NCBI GenBank assembly: GCA_017694215.1
Contig: JADIND010000192.1
Coordinates: 1-6,001 of the forward strand
DNA length: 6,001 nt
Source: Candidatus Scatousia excrementipullorum
GTDB lineage: Bacteria > Cyanobacteriota > Vampirovibrionia > Gastranaerophilales > Gastranaerophilaceae
Reading direction: 5' to 3'
The position numbers and the translations under genes were made by a program. The notes under the pieces were generated by a model. It made no database searches, had not been told where the DNA came from, and saw nothing but the letters and a program-made list of their open reading frames with translations. Numbering within the stretch: the first letter of the stretch is position 1; the number at the start of each line of letters is the position of its first letter. Positions 1-5,865 of the stretch are shown here, piece by piece.

Positions 1-42
1 CTTATACTAAAATAAAAGATTAAGACAGGCGGCTCTGACAAT

Positions 43-1080
43 ATGAGAGCAATTCAATATTACGGACCACAAAATATTAAGTTGGGAAATGTAATGGTCA
101 AACCTCCGGAAGAGGGGGAAGTTGTCGTAAAAGTTATGTCGGCACTGACATGCGGAACGGATGTAAAAACTTTTAGAAGAGGTCATCCTGTCTTAATAAA
201 ATCAATTCCGTCAGGTTTCGGTCACGAATTTGCGGGAATTGTTGACAGGGTTGGTTCCGGCGTTGAAAATGTAAAAGTCGGCGATAGTGTTGTTGCGGCA
301 AATTCCGCCCCTTGCGGACACTGTTTCTATTGCAAAAGAGAAGAATTTAACTTATGCGAGAACCTTGATCTGCTAAACGGTGCTTATGCGGAATATATTA
401 CGGTACCGGCAAGAATAGTAAAGAAAAATATGCTTATTTTGCCTGAAAACTTAAGTTTTGACAGAGCCGCATTTTGTGAACCGCTTGCAAATGTAGTACA
501 TGGTGTTGAAAGGACTGAAATAAAACCCGGGCAAACCGTCGGTATTATCGGAATCGGCCCGATAGGGCTTATGTTTGCAAGACTTGCAAAACTCAAAGGT
601 GCAAAGGTTATTGCGGCAGGCAGAAATCCGCTGAAACTAAAAATGGCTGATGAATTTGCTCATGCAGATGAAATCGTTGACCTGACTAAATATCCAAACC
701 CGGAAAAAATCTTCAGAGAGTTTACGGATGAACACAAAGGTCTTGATGTTGCCGTTGAATGCGTAGGGTTACCTGAAATATGGGAGAGAATCTTTTCATG
801 CGTCAGACCCGGCGGAACGGTTCACTTCTTTGGAGGCTGTAAGTCCGGCTCAACCGTCACTTTTGATACTACAAAAATGCATTACGGCGATATAAAACTT
901 ATGAGTGTATTCCATCATACGCCTAAATATTTCAGAATGGCACTGGATTATATAGCATCTGGTGATGTTGAAGTAGAAAAACTTATCACGGGAACTATCG
1001 GGCTTGATAAAATAGAATGGGCAATGCAGCAGCATATCGAAGGCAAAGCTATAAAATTTTTGGTTAAGCCGTGGAATTAA
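43..1080 (+). CDS. Zinc-dependent medium-chain alcohol/polyol dehydrogenase (MDR family)
   Basis: This 345-residue protein is a complete zinc-binding medium-chain dehydrogenase, which oxidises an alcohol or polyol to a ketone or aldehyde with a nicotinamide cofactor in the cytosol. The N-terminal GroES-like domain (about 1-150) holds the catalytic zinc ligands C37 (in TCGTD), H61-E62 (GHEFAG) and E146 (CEPLA). The structural zinc lobe is C91, C94, C97 and C105. The Rossmann domain has the GIGPIG loop at 170-175. The end of the second beta strand reads A-A-G-R-N (191-195), with no acidic residue where NAD-specific sorbitol-type enzymes usually have Asp, so NADP(H) use is possible. The substrate cannot be read from sequence; sorbitol, threonine or galactitol-phosphate dehydrogenases are all relatives. 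The start is chosen because MRAIQYYGP matches the family N-terminus, although the Shine-Dalgarno site (AGGCGG near 27-32) is weak. An upstream gene may end with TAA at 21-23. Transcription stops at the hairpin just after the gene. Confidence 0.93.
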   Translation: MRAIQYYGPQNIKLGNVMVKPPEEGEVVVKVMSALTCGTDVKTFRRGHPVLIKSIPSGFGHEFAGIVDRVGSGVENVKVGDSVVAANSAPCGHCFYCKREEFNLCENLDLLNGAYAEYITVPARIVKKNMLILPENLSFDRAAFCEPLANVVHGVERTEIKPGQTVGIIGIGPIGLMFARLAKLKGAKVIAAGRNPLKLKMADEFAHADEIVDLTKYPNPEKIFREFTDEHKGLDVAVECVGLPEIWERIFSCVRPGGTVHFFGGCKSGSTVTFDTTKMHYGDIKLMSVFHHTPKYFRMALDYIASGDVEVEKLITGTIGLDKIEWAMQQHIEGKAIKFLVKPWN

Positions 1081-1084
1081 CTTA

Positions 1085-1117
1085 AAAAGGACAGATTATC
1101 TAATCTGTCCTTTTATT
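1085..1117. terminator. Bidirectional intrinsic terminator
   Basis: A perfect 14-base inverted repeat lies at 1085-1098 and 1101-1114, with the innermost pairs probably opening into the loop. On the + strand it ends in TTTTATT, five bases after the dehydrogenase stop codon. On the - strand it ends in TTTTT, about 35 bases after the stop of the small convergent ORF (1151-1306). It can therefore end transcription from both sides, which is typical between convergent genes. Confidence 0.9.
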
Positions 1118-1150
1118 ATAAAGCTCTCTTTTCCATACTTTCCGAGACAC

Positions 1151-1306
1151 TTACTTAACTGCGGAAAGTCCTGTTTTAATACCTGCATCTGAATTAATCA
1201 TCTTTGCAGAAGTTATTGCCATATTACGGCGTTTTCTCGCTCCTCTTAATATAAATTCCACACTGTCGCATACATTACACGAAGGTGATACAATCTTTTT
1301 AAGCAT
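1151..1306 (-). CDS. Small basic CxxC protein, 51 residues, unrecognised
   Basis: This - strand ORF starts at ATG (1306-1304) and stops at TAA (1153-1151), giving 51 residues. I do not recognise the family. An N-terminal segment has Cys10 and Cys13 in SPSCNVCDS. A basic cluster, RGARKRR, follows at 21-27, and the rest is polar with no membrane segment. The two cysteines could be half of a metal site or a redox pair, but nothing proves this. Support for it as a gene is an AAGGAG ribosome site at 1318-1323, 11 bases before the ATG, and a shared terminator downstream (1085-1117). A TATAAA sequence at 1347-1342 on the - strand could be a -10 box, though no good -35 is visible. An earlier ATG (1316-1314) gives only five codons. 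The gene could be real or a chance ORF; the ribosome site and terminator tip the balance slightly toward real. Confidence 0.48.
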   Translation of the reverse strand: MLKKIVSPSCNVCDSVEFILRGARKRRNMAITSAKMINSDAGIKTGLSAVK

Positions 1307-1323
1307 ATATAAACATTCTCCTT

Positions 1324-1620
1324 AGATTACTGATTACATAATTTATATCGGAGAATTTTAAAAGAAACTTTAATAATTTTGATTTCATGTAACATTTTTT
1401 TACAAATTTATTGGTAATAGACTATCTGTGTCCTCAAGCCCAATTAGCACATTCCTTACAAAATAAAAGTTCTGCAGCATTATATATACAAATTTATTAT
1501 TATTTACGCGGTATTAATGCATGAATTGTTATTACTGCAACCTCACCGATTATTCAAAAACTTCCACGAGGGTAGAACTTTCAATACCTACCCCCTATAC
1601 GAAATAATAATTAATTTTAT
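1324..1620. other. Intergenic stretch without a convincing gene
   Basis: No ORF with a ribosome site is visible here on either strand. Short open frames exist: 28 codons from ATG 1521 on + (MNCYYC start, stop 1605-1607) and 26 codons from ATG 1480 on - (stop 1402-1400). Neither has a Shine-Dalgarno sequence. A 12-bp direct repeat, TACAAATTTATT, occurs at 1401-1412 and 1487-1498, but its AT-rich makeup makes chance likely. The part around 1540-1600 is less AT-rich than its surroundings and holds an inverted repeat, listed separately. The stretch probably carries upstream control for ilvC and for the small - strand ORF, or remains of a decayed gene. Confidence 0.6.
1570..1593. promoter_or_regulatory. 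Inverted repeat upstream of the ilvC promoter, possible operator
   Basis: GGGTAG at 1570-1575 is repeated inverted as CTACCC at 1588-1593 with 12 bases between. An alternative pairing, GGTA/TACC, spans 1571-1588. It lies about 27 bases before the predicted -35 box of ilvC and is the most GC-rich spot in an AT-rich gap. It has no T-run, so it is not a terminator. A regulator binding site is a reasonable inference; the regulator is unknown. Confidence 0.3.
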
Positions 1621-1650
1621 TTGATAAAATTTTCTTCTTTGTGTTAAAAT
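1621..1650 (+). promoter_or_regulatory. Sigma-70-type promoter for ilvC
   Basis: TTGATA at 1621-1626 and TAAAAT at 1645-1650 are separated by 18 bases and match the -35 and -10 consensus well. Transcription would start near 1657, leaving a leader of under 30 bases, too short for a T-box or attenuator. The ribosome site AGAAGG (1674-1679) follows, five bases before the ilvC ATG. Confidence 0.65.
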
Positions 1651-1684
1651 CAGATGACGGAGTATAAAAGCAAAGAAGGGTTAT

Positions 1685-2710
1685 ATGCAAAATCTTGAAA
1701 TTATTTTAGATAAGGATATTGATAAAGATTTAATTAAATCTAAAAAAATAGCAGTTATAGGATTTGGCTCACAGGGTTACGGCCAGTCAATGAACCTTAA
1801 AGACAGCGGCTGTGATGTTGTTTTAGGATTAAGATTGGGCGGACAATCCGACACTAAAGCAAAAGACTACGGATTTAAAACTTTGAGTATTGAAGATGCC
1901 GTTAAAGAAGCTGATATTATACAAATTCTTATCCCTGACGAAATTCAGGCAAAAGTTTACGAACAGCAAATAAAACCTTATTTAAGAAAAGGGCAGTATT
2001 TGATGTTTTCACACGGATTTAATATTCACTATAAAAAAATCGTTGCACCTGCAGATGTTAACGTAATTATGGTGGCTCCCAAAGGACCTGGTCATACTGT
2101 CAGAAGCGAATTTACGGAAGGAAGAGGCGTTCCGTCCCTAATTGCAGTCTATCAGGATCCGTCCGGAGATTCAAGAGATGTTGCCCTTTCTTATGCTTCA
2201 GCAATAGGTGCAGGCAGAGCAGGAATCATTGAAACAACGTTCAAAGAAGAAACTGAAACCGATTTATTCGGAGAACAGGCAGTTATATGCGGTGGAGTTT
2301 CAGCCTTGATTAAGGCAGGATTTGAAACACTTGTCGATGCTGGATATTCTCCTTATATGGCCTATTTTGAAGTTCTTCATGAAATGAAACTGCTGGTTGA
2401 TTTGATTAATCAAGGCGGACTTGCTGATATGAGATATTCAATCTCCAATACTGCAGAATACGGTGATATGACAAGAGGACCTGAAGTTATAGGTAAAGAA
2501 TCAAGACAAGCTATGAAAGAGCTGCTTAAAGACATTCAAAGCGGTGCATTTGCAAATGAATTCCTCAATGAAATGGAAACCGGCTGCAAAAACTTCAACA
2601 GATTAAGAAAAGAAAACGCAGACCACTTAATAGAAAAAGTTGGCCAAGAAATCCGCTCATCTTTTGTCTGGGGAAACAAAGACAAAATCATCGACAGAAA
2701 CAAGAATTAA
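1685..2710 (+). CDS. ilvC: Ketol-acid reductoisomerase, class I (EC 1.1.1.86)
   Basis: IlvC converts 2-acetolactate or 2-aceto-2-hydroxybutyrate to the dihydroxy acids of valine, leucine and isoleucine synthesis, using Mg2+ and NAD(P)H. The 341 residues fit the short class I enzyme. The N-terminal Rossmann domain has GFGSQG at 26-31. The helical domain carries the expected active-site residues: H110, K133 (APKGPGH), D193 and E197 (ETDLFGEQ), E229 and E233 (FEVLHE), and S254 (YSISNTAEYGD). The cofactor loop reads R50-L-G-G-Q-S55-D56. Most class I enzymes have R-x-G-S-x-S-W here, so the first phosphate-binding serine is a glycine (G53) while R50 and S55 remain. The start has a good ribosome site (AGAAGG, spacing 5) and a promoter upstream. 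No other ilv or leu gene is in the window. It heads a probable four-gene operon with no terminator before the next gene 37 bp on. Confidence 0.98.
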   Translation: MQNLEIILDKDIDKDLIKSKKIAVIGFGSQGYGQSMNLKDSGCDVVLGLRLGGQSDTKAKDYGFKTLSIEDAVKEADIIQILIPDEIQAKVYEQQIKPYLRKGQYLMFSHGFNIHYKKIVAPADVNVIMVAPKGPGHTVRSEFTEGRGVPSLIAVYQDPSGDSRDVALSYASAIGAGRAGIIETTFKEETETDLFGEQAVICGGVSALIKAGFETLVDAGYSPYMAYFEVLHEMKLLVDLINQGGLADMRYSISNTAEYGDMTRGPEVIGKESRQAMKELLKDIQSGAFANEFLNEMETGCKNFNRLRKENADHLIEKVGQEIRSSFVWGNKDKIIDRNKN

Positions 2711-2747
2711 TTCCACAGTTTAACAGTATATAAGTAAAGGAAATTTT

Positions 2748-3581
2748 ATGTTCAGCACAGAAGTTATATATGAAGTTGCAATATTCTCAATAGGCGACAC
2801 AAAAGCCGGCACAAAAATGGGAAAACTCCAGCTTAAAAATACCGATGACGGCACGTTACTTAATTGTATTCTCTGGGAAGAAACTCTCAACCGTATTGAT
2901 GCAAAAGTTTTCCGTCCCGGTAACCTTTTGAGAATTGTGTCAGCGTCTTTTAACGAAAAGTTTAATAATTGTCTGATTTCGGCAGTAGAACTCATAAAAG
3001 AAGCAAAAATCGGACTTGATGAAAATGAAAGAAATAAGGCATACAGAGAACTTACTGCTTATTTTGAAAAAATTCAAAATCAAAAGCTCAAGAATTTTCT
3101 TATTGAATTTTTTGCAAAAAATGAAGAAAGAATCAAAATTGCACCTGCTGCAAAAGTTATGCACCACAATTACATCGGCGGACTTCTTGTACATACGCTT
3201 GAATGTCTTAAATTCGCAGAAACAAACCTTGAACTTTGTGCCTACAAACCGGATTATGACAATGTAATCGGCGGATGTATTCTGCATGATATAGGAAAAA
3301 TCTTTGAATACACTGTTGATATGGAATCCGGACTGGTTGATTATGATGAGGATTTCCGTAAAGACTGGATTTCTCATTCTCAATACGGATTTACAATCTG
3401 TATGAACGAAGGCTTTAAAGAAATGGCACGTATGATTGCGGCTCACCACGGCCGAGCCGAATGGGGGGCAATGATTGATTTAGGCGAAAAAGATTTAGAA
3501 CCTGATTTATACATTATTCACCTTGTGGATAATTTATCTGCAAGATTCGGAAAGATTAACGCATCTCAGCTTGAAAACTAA
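2748..3581 (+). CDS. OB-fold plus HD-domain protein, YhaM-type 3'-5' exoribonuclease
   Basis: This 277-residue cytosolic protein has the architecture of YhaM, a metal-dependent 3'-5' exoribonuclease of Bacillus. Residues 1-85 look like an OB-fold nucleic-acid-binding domain, with alternating strands around KLQLKN and CILWEE. Residues about 135-270 form an HD hydrolase domain. Its probable metal ligands are H149 (GGLLVHT), H180-D181 (ILHDIGK), H210 (WISHSQ), H233/H234 (AAHHGRAEWG) and D261 (HLVDNLSA). The HHGxxEWG and HxxDNLxA signatures closely recall YhaM. The family is usually about 310 residues, so the C-terminal tail is shorter here. The start has AAAGGAA at 2736-2742, ending five bases before the ATG. 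The gene lies 37 bp after ilvC and 14 bp before a nucleotide-kinase-like gene, so co-transcription is likely. It probably trims RNA ends, but a nucleotide phosphohydrolase activity cannot be excluded for an HD protein. Confidence 0.88.
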   Translation: MFSTEVIYEVAIFSIGDTKAGTKMGKLQLKNTDDGTLLNCILWEETLNRIDAKVFRPGNLLRIVSASFNEKFNNCLISAVELIKEAKIGLDENERNKAYRELTAYFEKIQNQKLKNFLIEFFAKNEERIKIAPAAKVMHHNYIGGLLVHTLECLKFAETNLELCAYKPDYDNVIGGCILHDIGKIFEYTVDMESGLVDYDEDFRKDWISHSQYGFTICMNEGFKEMARMIAAHHGRAEWGAMIDLGEKDLEPDLYIIHLVDNLSARFGKINASQLEN

Positions 3582-3595
3582 AAAAGGAAATAAAA

Positions 3596-4270
3596 GTGGG
3601 AAGACTAACTGAAAAACATAACTTAAAAGGGACACTGGTTTGTGTTGAAGGGATTGACGGCTCTGGTAAATCAACCCAGCTTGCACTTTTGCGGGACTGG
3701 CTGAAATCAATAGGACAGGATGTTATATTCACTGAATGGAATTCGTCTGAATTAATCAGTCAGACAACAAAACTCGCAAAAAAGAAGAACCTCCTCTCTC
3801 CGAGGACATTTTCACTTCTTCATGCAGTTGACTTTGCAGATAGGGCTAAACAGGTTATTGCACCGGCACTTAAAGCTGGTTTTATAGTCCTTGCAGACAG
3901 ATATGCTTACACTGCTTTTGCAAGAGATGTTGCAAGAGGGGTTGATGCTCAATGGGTTAGAAAAGTCTATGATTTTGCCTACCGGCCTGATCTTGCAATA
4001 TATTTTGATATAGACCCTAAAACTTCACTGGAAAGAATTTGCTTCAACAGAACTCCAAAATTCTATGAAGCAGGAATGGATTTAAAACTCAGCAATGATC
4101 CTTATGAAAGCTATATGATTTTTCAAGGAAGAGTTATTGATGAATACAAAAAAATGGTTGACGAATTCGGGCTTGTTCAGCTTAATGCAATGGATTCCAT
4201 ACACTCAAAACAGGTAAAAATAAGAGAAATGCTCAGAAAAGTTCTTCTGGAAAAAGGAATTGAGGTGTAA
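3596..4270 (+). CDS. Divergent thymidylate-kinase-like P-loop kinase, first of a tandem pair
   Basis: A 224-residue cytosolic P-loop protein of the thymidylate kinase (dTMP + ATP to dTDP) fold. Walker A is GIDGSGKST at 19-27. The LLHAVDFADR stretch (74-83) matches the LLxAADR motif that supplies the dTMP-phosphate arginine (R83). D101-R102-Y103 is the DRY motif. Two differences from typical bacterial Tmk stand out. The TREPGGT loop is replaced by TEWNSSE (46-52). The DRYxxSxxAYQ motif reads DRYAYTAFARD, so the base-contacting Gln is Asp (D111). The lid region has R152 and K155 and then FYEAGMD. The GTG start follows AAAAAGGAAA with suitable spacing, and it places Walker A at the same distance from the N-terminus as in the downstream paralogue. 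It is about 42 % identical to that paralogue over 209 aligned residues, by my hand count. True dTMP kinase, another (d)NMP kinase, or a non-nucleotide substrate all remain possible. Confidence 0.87.
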   Translation: MGRLTEKHNLKGTLVCVEGIDGSGKSTQLALLRDWLKSIGQDVIFTEWNSSELISQTTKLAKKKNLLSPRTFSLLHAVDFADRAKQVIAPALKAGFIVLADRYAYTAFARDVARGVDAQWVRKVYDFAYRPDLAIYFDIDPKTSLERICFNRTPKFYEAGMDLKLSNDPYESYMIFQGRVIDEYKKMVDEFGLVQLNAMDSIHSKQVKIREMLRKVLLEKGIEV

Positions 4271-4271
4271 T

Positions 4272-4940
4272 ATGACTGTAAAATCTAAAAACGGCTATGA
4301 AGGACTTTTAATCGTAATAGAGGGAACAGACGGTTCCGGGAAATCCACACAGCTTGAATTGTTGAAAAAATCCATTCAGGATAAATCCTATGGCGTGATG
4401 GTCTCAGAATGGAAGACCTCGCGGCTTATTGCAAATGTTATTGATGATGCTAAAGAAAGAAACCTTTTAAATGCCACAACATACAGCCTTTTATATGCGG
4501 CTGATTTTGCTGACAGATTGGAAAATCAGATTATTCCGGCACTTAAATCCGGATTTATTGTTCTTTTAGACAGATATTTTTATACAGCACTTGCTCGTGA
4601 TGTTGTAAGAGGACAGTGTATAGAATGGGTTAAAAATTTATATGAATATGCCCCTGAACCCGATCTGGTATTTTATCTTGATATGCCGGTGGATGTATTG
4701 TTGAAACGTATTATTGGTACAACAGGTCTGAATTACTATGAAAGCGGCCGTGACGTAGGTTTTTCTACAGATTTTTATAAAAGCTTTGAAATTTATCAGA
4801 ATAAATGTCTAGAACAGTATAATGCAATGAAATCGGAATATAATTTTATAAGTATAGACGGAACGAAATCAATCCCCGAAATCCATGAAATTATGAATGC
4901 TGAAGTGCAGAAATTACTGGATTCCGGAATACTGGCCTGA
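4272..4940 (+). CDS. Divergent thymidylate-kinase-like P-loop kinase, second of a tandem pair
   Basis: This 222-residue protein is the paralogue of the gene just upstream and most likely arose by tandem duplication. It keeps Walker A (GTDGSGKST, 18-26), the LLYAADFADR stretch ending at R82, and DRY at 100-102 followed by FYTALARD, again with Asp in place of the usual Gln. The loop after the second strand is SEWKTSR (45-51) instead of TREPGGT. The lid segment differs from its partner: positions 151-154 are T-G-L-N, without the R and K seen there, while the following YYESGRD motif is kept. The ATG at 4272 is chosen because GAGGTG (4262-4267) lies four bases before it. A TTG at 4260 in the same frame would bury that ribosome site. 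The ATG is one base after the previous stop, so translation is probably coupled. Thymidylate kinases are dimers, so a heterodimer of the two copies is conceivable. Confidence 0.87.
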   Translation: MTVKSKNGYEGLLIVIEGTDGSGKSTQLELLKKSIQDKSYGVMVSEWKTSRLIANVIDDAKERNLLNATTYSLLYAADFADRLENQIIPALKSGFIVLLDRYFYTALARDVVRGQCIEWVKNLYEYAPEPDLVFYLDMPVDVLLKRIIGTTGLNYYESGRDVGFSTDFYKSFEIYQNKCLEQYNAMKSEYNFISIDGTKSIPEIHEIMNAEVQKLLDSGILA

Positions 4941-4942
4941 TA

Positions 4943-4955
4943 TATTGTTACAATA
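4943..4955. repeat. 13-bp palindrome TATTGT-T-ACAATA
   Basis: TATTGT (4943-4948) and ACAATA (4950-4955) form a perfect inverted repeat around one base, two bases after the stop codon of the second kinase. The bases that follow are A-rich, not T-rich, so it is not an intrinsic terminator on the + strand. It sits about 30 bases before the -35 box of the next gene and may be an operator, though chance is possible in DNA this AT-rich. Confidence 0.3.
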
Positions 4956-4984
4956 AAAAATAAAAATTTACTTTATGAAACATT

Positions 4985-5015
4985 TTGATTTTTTCGGCAT
5001 GGTTTATGCTACATT
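4985..5015 (+). promoter_or_regulatory. Extended -10 promoter for the winged-helix gene
   Basis: TGCTACATT at 5007-5015 is an extended -10 element (TGn before TACATT). A -35-like TTGATT lies at 4985-4990, with a spacer of 19 bases that is longer than ideal, which the extended -10 could offset. Transcription would start near 5022. The 115-bp gap after the kinase pair contains no clear terminator, so read-through from the ilvC operon may add to expression. Confidence 0.5.
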
Positions 5016-5058
5016 AAAGATGTTGATGGTTAAGACACAGAGTTAAGGAGATTTATTG

Positions 5059-5769
5059 ATGTCTGAATACTTGAGCAAAGAAGAGATAAAGCAATGGAGA
5101 AGCTCACTGGAAAAGATAACTTTGGAGGAATTCGCTGCCAGATTAGGGAAGAAAATAGAAGAAGCTAAACCTACCAATGATTTAATTGATATAGTTTTGA
5201 AAGGTAAACCGGTTATGTCATTGGAAGATGAAAGCTGGAATCAATCTAAAGGAGAGAGAATTACAAGTATTGCTCAACGTGCATTTGACAGAGAACAGGA
5301 AATTGCTCCGTCACCTTTCTCTATCGCTAAATTAAAGCTGGATGAAGGTGTTGAACCGATTAATACAACTAAAAATGAAGCTGTTAAATCCGTAAAAACC
5401 AAAACAGCTCCAAAGAAAAAAACGGTTAAACCAAAAACTGAAAAAATAACTAAAAAAACAACCGCAAAAACTGAAACTAAAAAAACGGCAAAAACAAAAT
5501 CTGTTAAAGAAGTGAAAAAAGAAATCGAAATAGATTCACTGAGAGAAGAAGTCAGAGTAGTTTTCAAAAAAGCTCTAACAGACAGAGAACAGAAAGTATT
5601 TGATCACTTTGCCAAAAACAAAAATCAGATTGTATATGCAAAAGACCTTGCAGGCATTCTTGATTTGCCCAGAGATTATGTGTATAAATACATTAAAAAT
5701 CTAAGAGCAAAAATTGATGGTGACAAACTTGTCAATGCTGACAAAGGCGGATTTATTCTACACGTATAA
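5059..5769 (+). CDS. Winged-helix DNA-binding protein with a Lys/Thr-rich histone-like linker
   Basis: This 236-residue protein has three parts. Residues 1-100 are helical and acidic to neutral, and I do not recognise them. Residues 103-155 are a low-complexity linker with 20 Lys and 13 Thr among 53 residues, built from short KT-type units resembling histone H1 or bacterial HU/Hc1-like tails. Residues about 160-236 look like an OmpR/PhoB-type winged helix: LTDREQKVFDHF, a recognition-helix segment YVYKYIKNLRAKI, and a final wing ending GGFILHV. There is no receiver domain, so it is not a standard response regulator. It probably binds DNA through the winged helix, with the linker adding nonspecific affinity, as a nucleoid protein or regulator. 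ATG 5059 is preferred, with AAGGAG at 5045-5050 eight bases upstream; a TTG one codon earlier is also possible. It has its own promoter and terminator. The A-rich linker DNA is prone to slippage, yet the frame is intact. Confidence 0.85.
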   Translation: MSEYLSKEEIKQWRSSLEKITLEEFAARLGKKIEEAKPTNDLIDIVLKGKPVMSLEDESWNQSKGERITSIAQRAFDREQEIAPSPFSIAKLKLDEGVEPINTTKNEAVKSVKTKTAPKKKTVKPKTEKITKKTTAKTETKKTAKTKSVKEVKKEIEIDSLREEVRVVFKKALTDREQKVFDHFAKNKNQIVYAKDLAGILDLPRDYVYKYIKNLRAKIDGDKLVNADKGGFILHV

Positions 5770-5804
5770 AATCAATTTATACTGACAAAATAATTGTTCT
5801 TATT

Positions 5805-5834
5805 AAGCGGAATTTTGATTAATTTCCGCTTTTT
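5805..5834 (+). terminator. Intrinsic terminator of the winged-helix gene
   Basis: AAGCGGAA (5805-5812) pairs with TTCCGCTT (5824-5831) across an 11-base loop and is followed by a T-run to 5834. It begins 36 bases after the stop codon and ends the + strand transcript. Confidence 0.88.
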
Positions 5835-5865
5835 ATATATTTTTATATTTTTATAAAAATTTTGC

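Noticed and set aside
1..23. End of an upstream gene (frame ending ...YTKIKD, TAA at 21-23)
   Set aside because: Only seven codons are visible and the other frames also stop within the first 15 bases, so there is nothing to support a gene call.
1400..1480. 26-residue ORF on the - strand starting MLQNFYF
   Set aside because: No ribosome site, promoter or recognisable similarity; its length is expected by chance.
2940..3449. Long open frame on the - strand inside the OB-HD gene
   Set aside because: It is antisense to a well-supported gene, rich in Phe, Ile and Cys as expected from reverse reading of Lys/Glu codons, and has no ribosome site or family match.
4260..4271. TTG start for the second kinase, four codons upstream
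   Set aside because: The ribosome site GAGGTG lies inside these codons and is correctly spaced only for the ATG at 4272.
5401..5520. A-rich repetitive DNA as a CRISPR or satellite array
   Set aside because: The repeats are irregular, have no spacers and lie in frame within a coding region; they encode the Lys/Thr linker.
5274..5567. Hydrophobic open frame on the - strand, Val/Phe-rich
   Set aside because: It is the reverse shadow of the Lys/Thr-rich linker of the winged-helix gene; the apparent membrane character comes from AAA/ACA codons read backwards.
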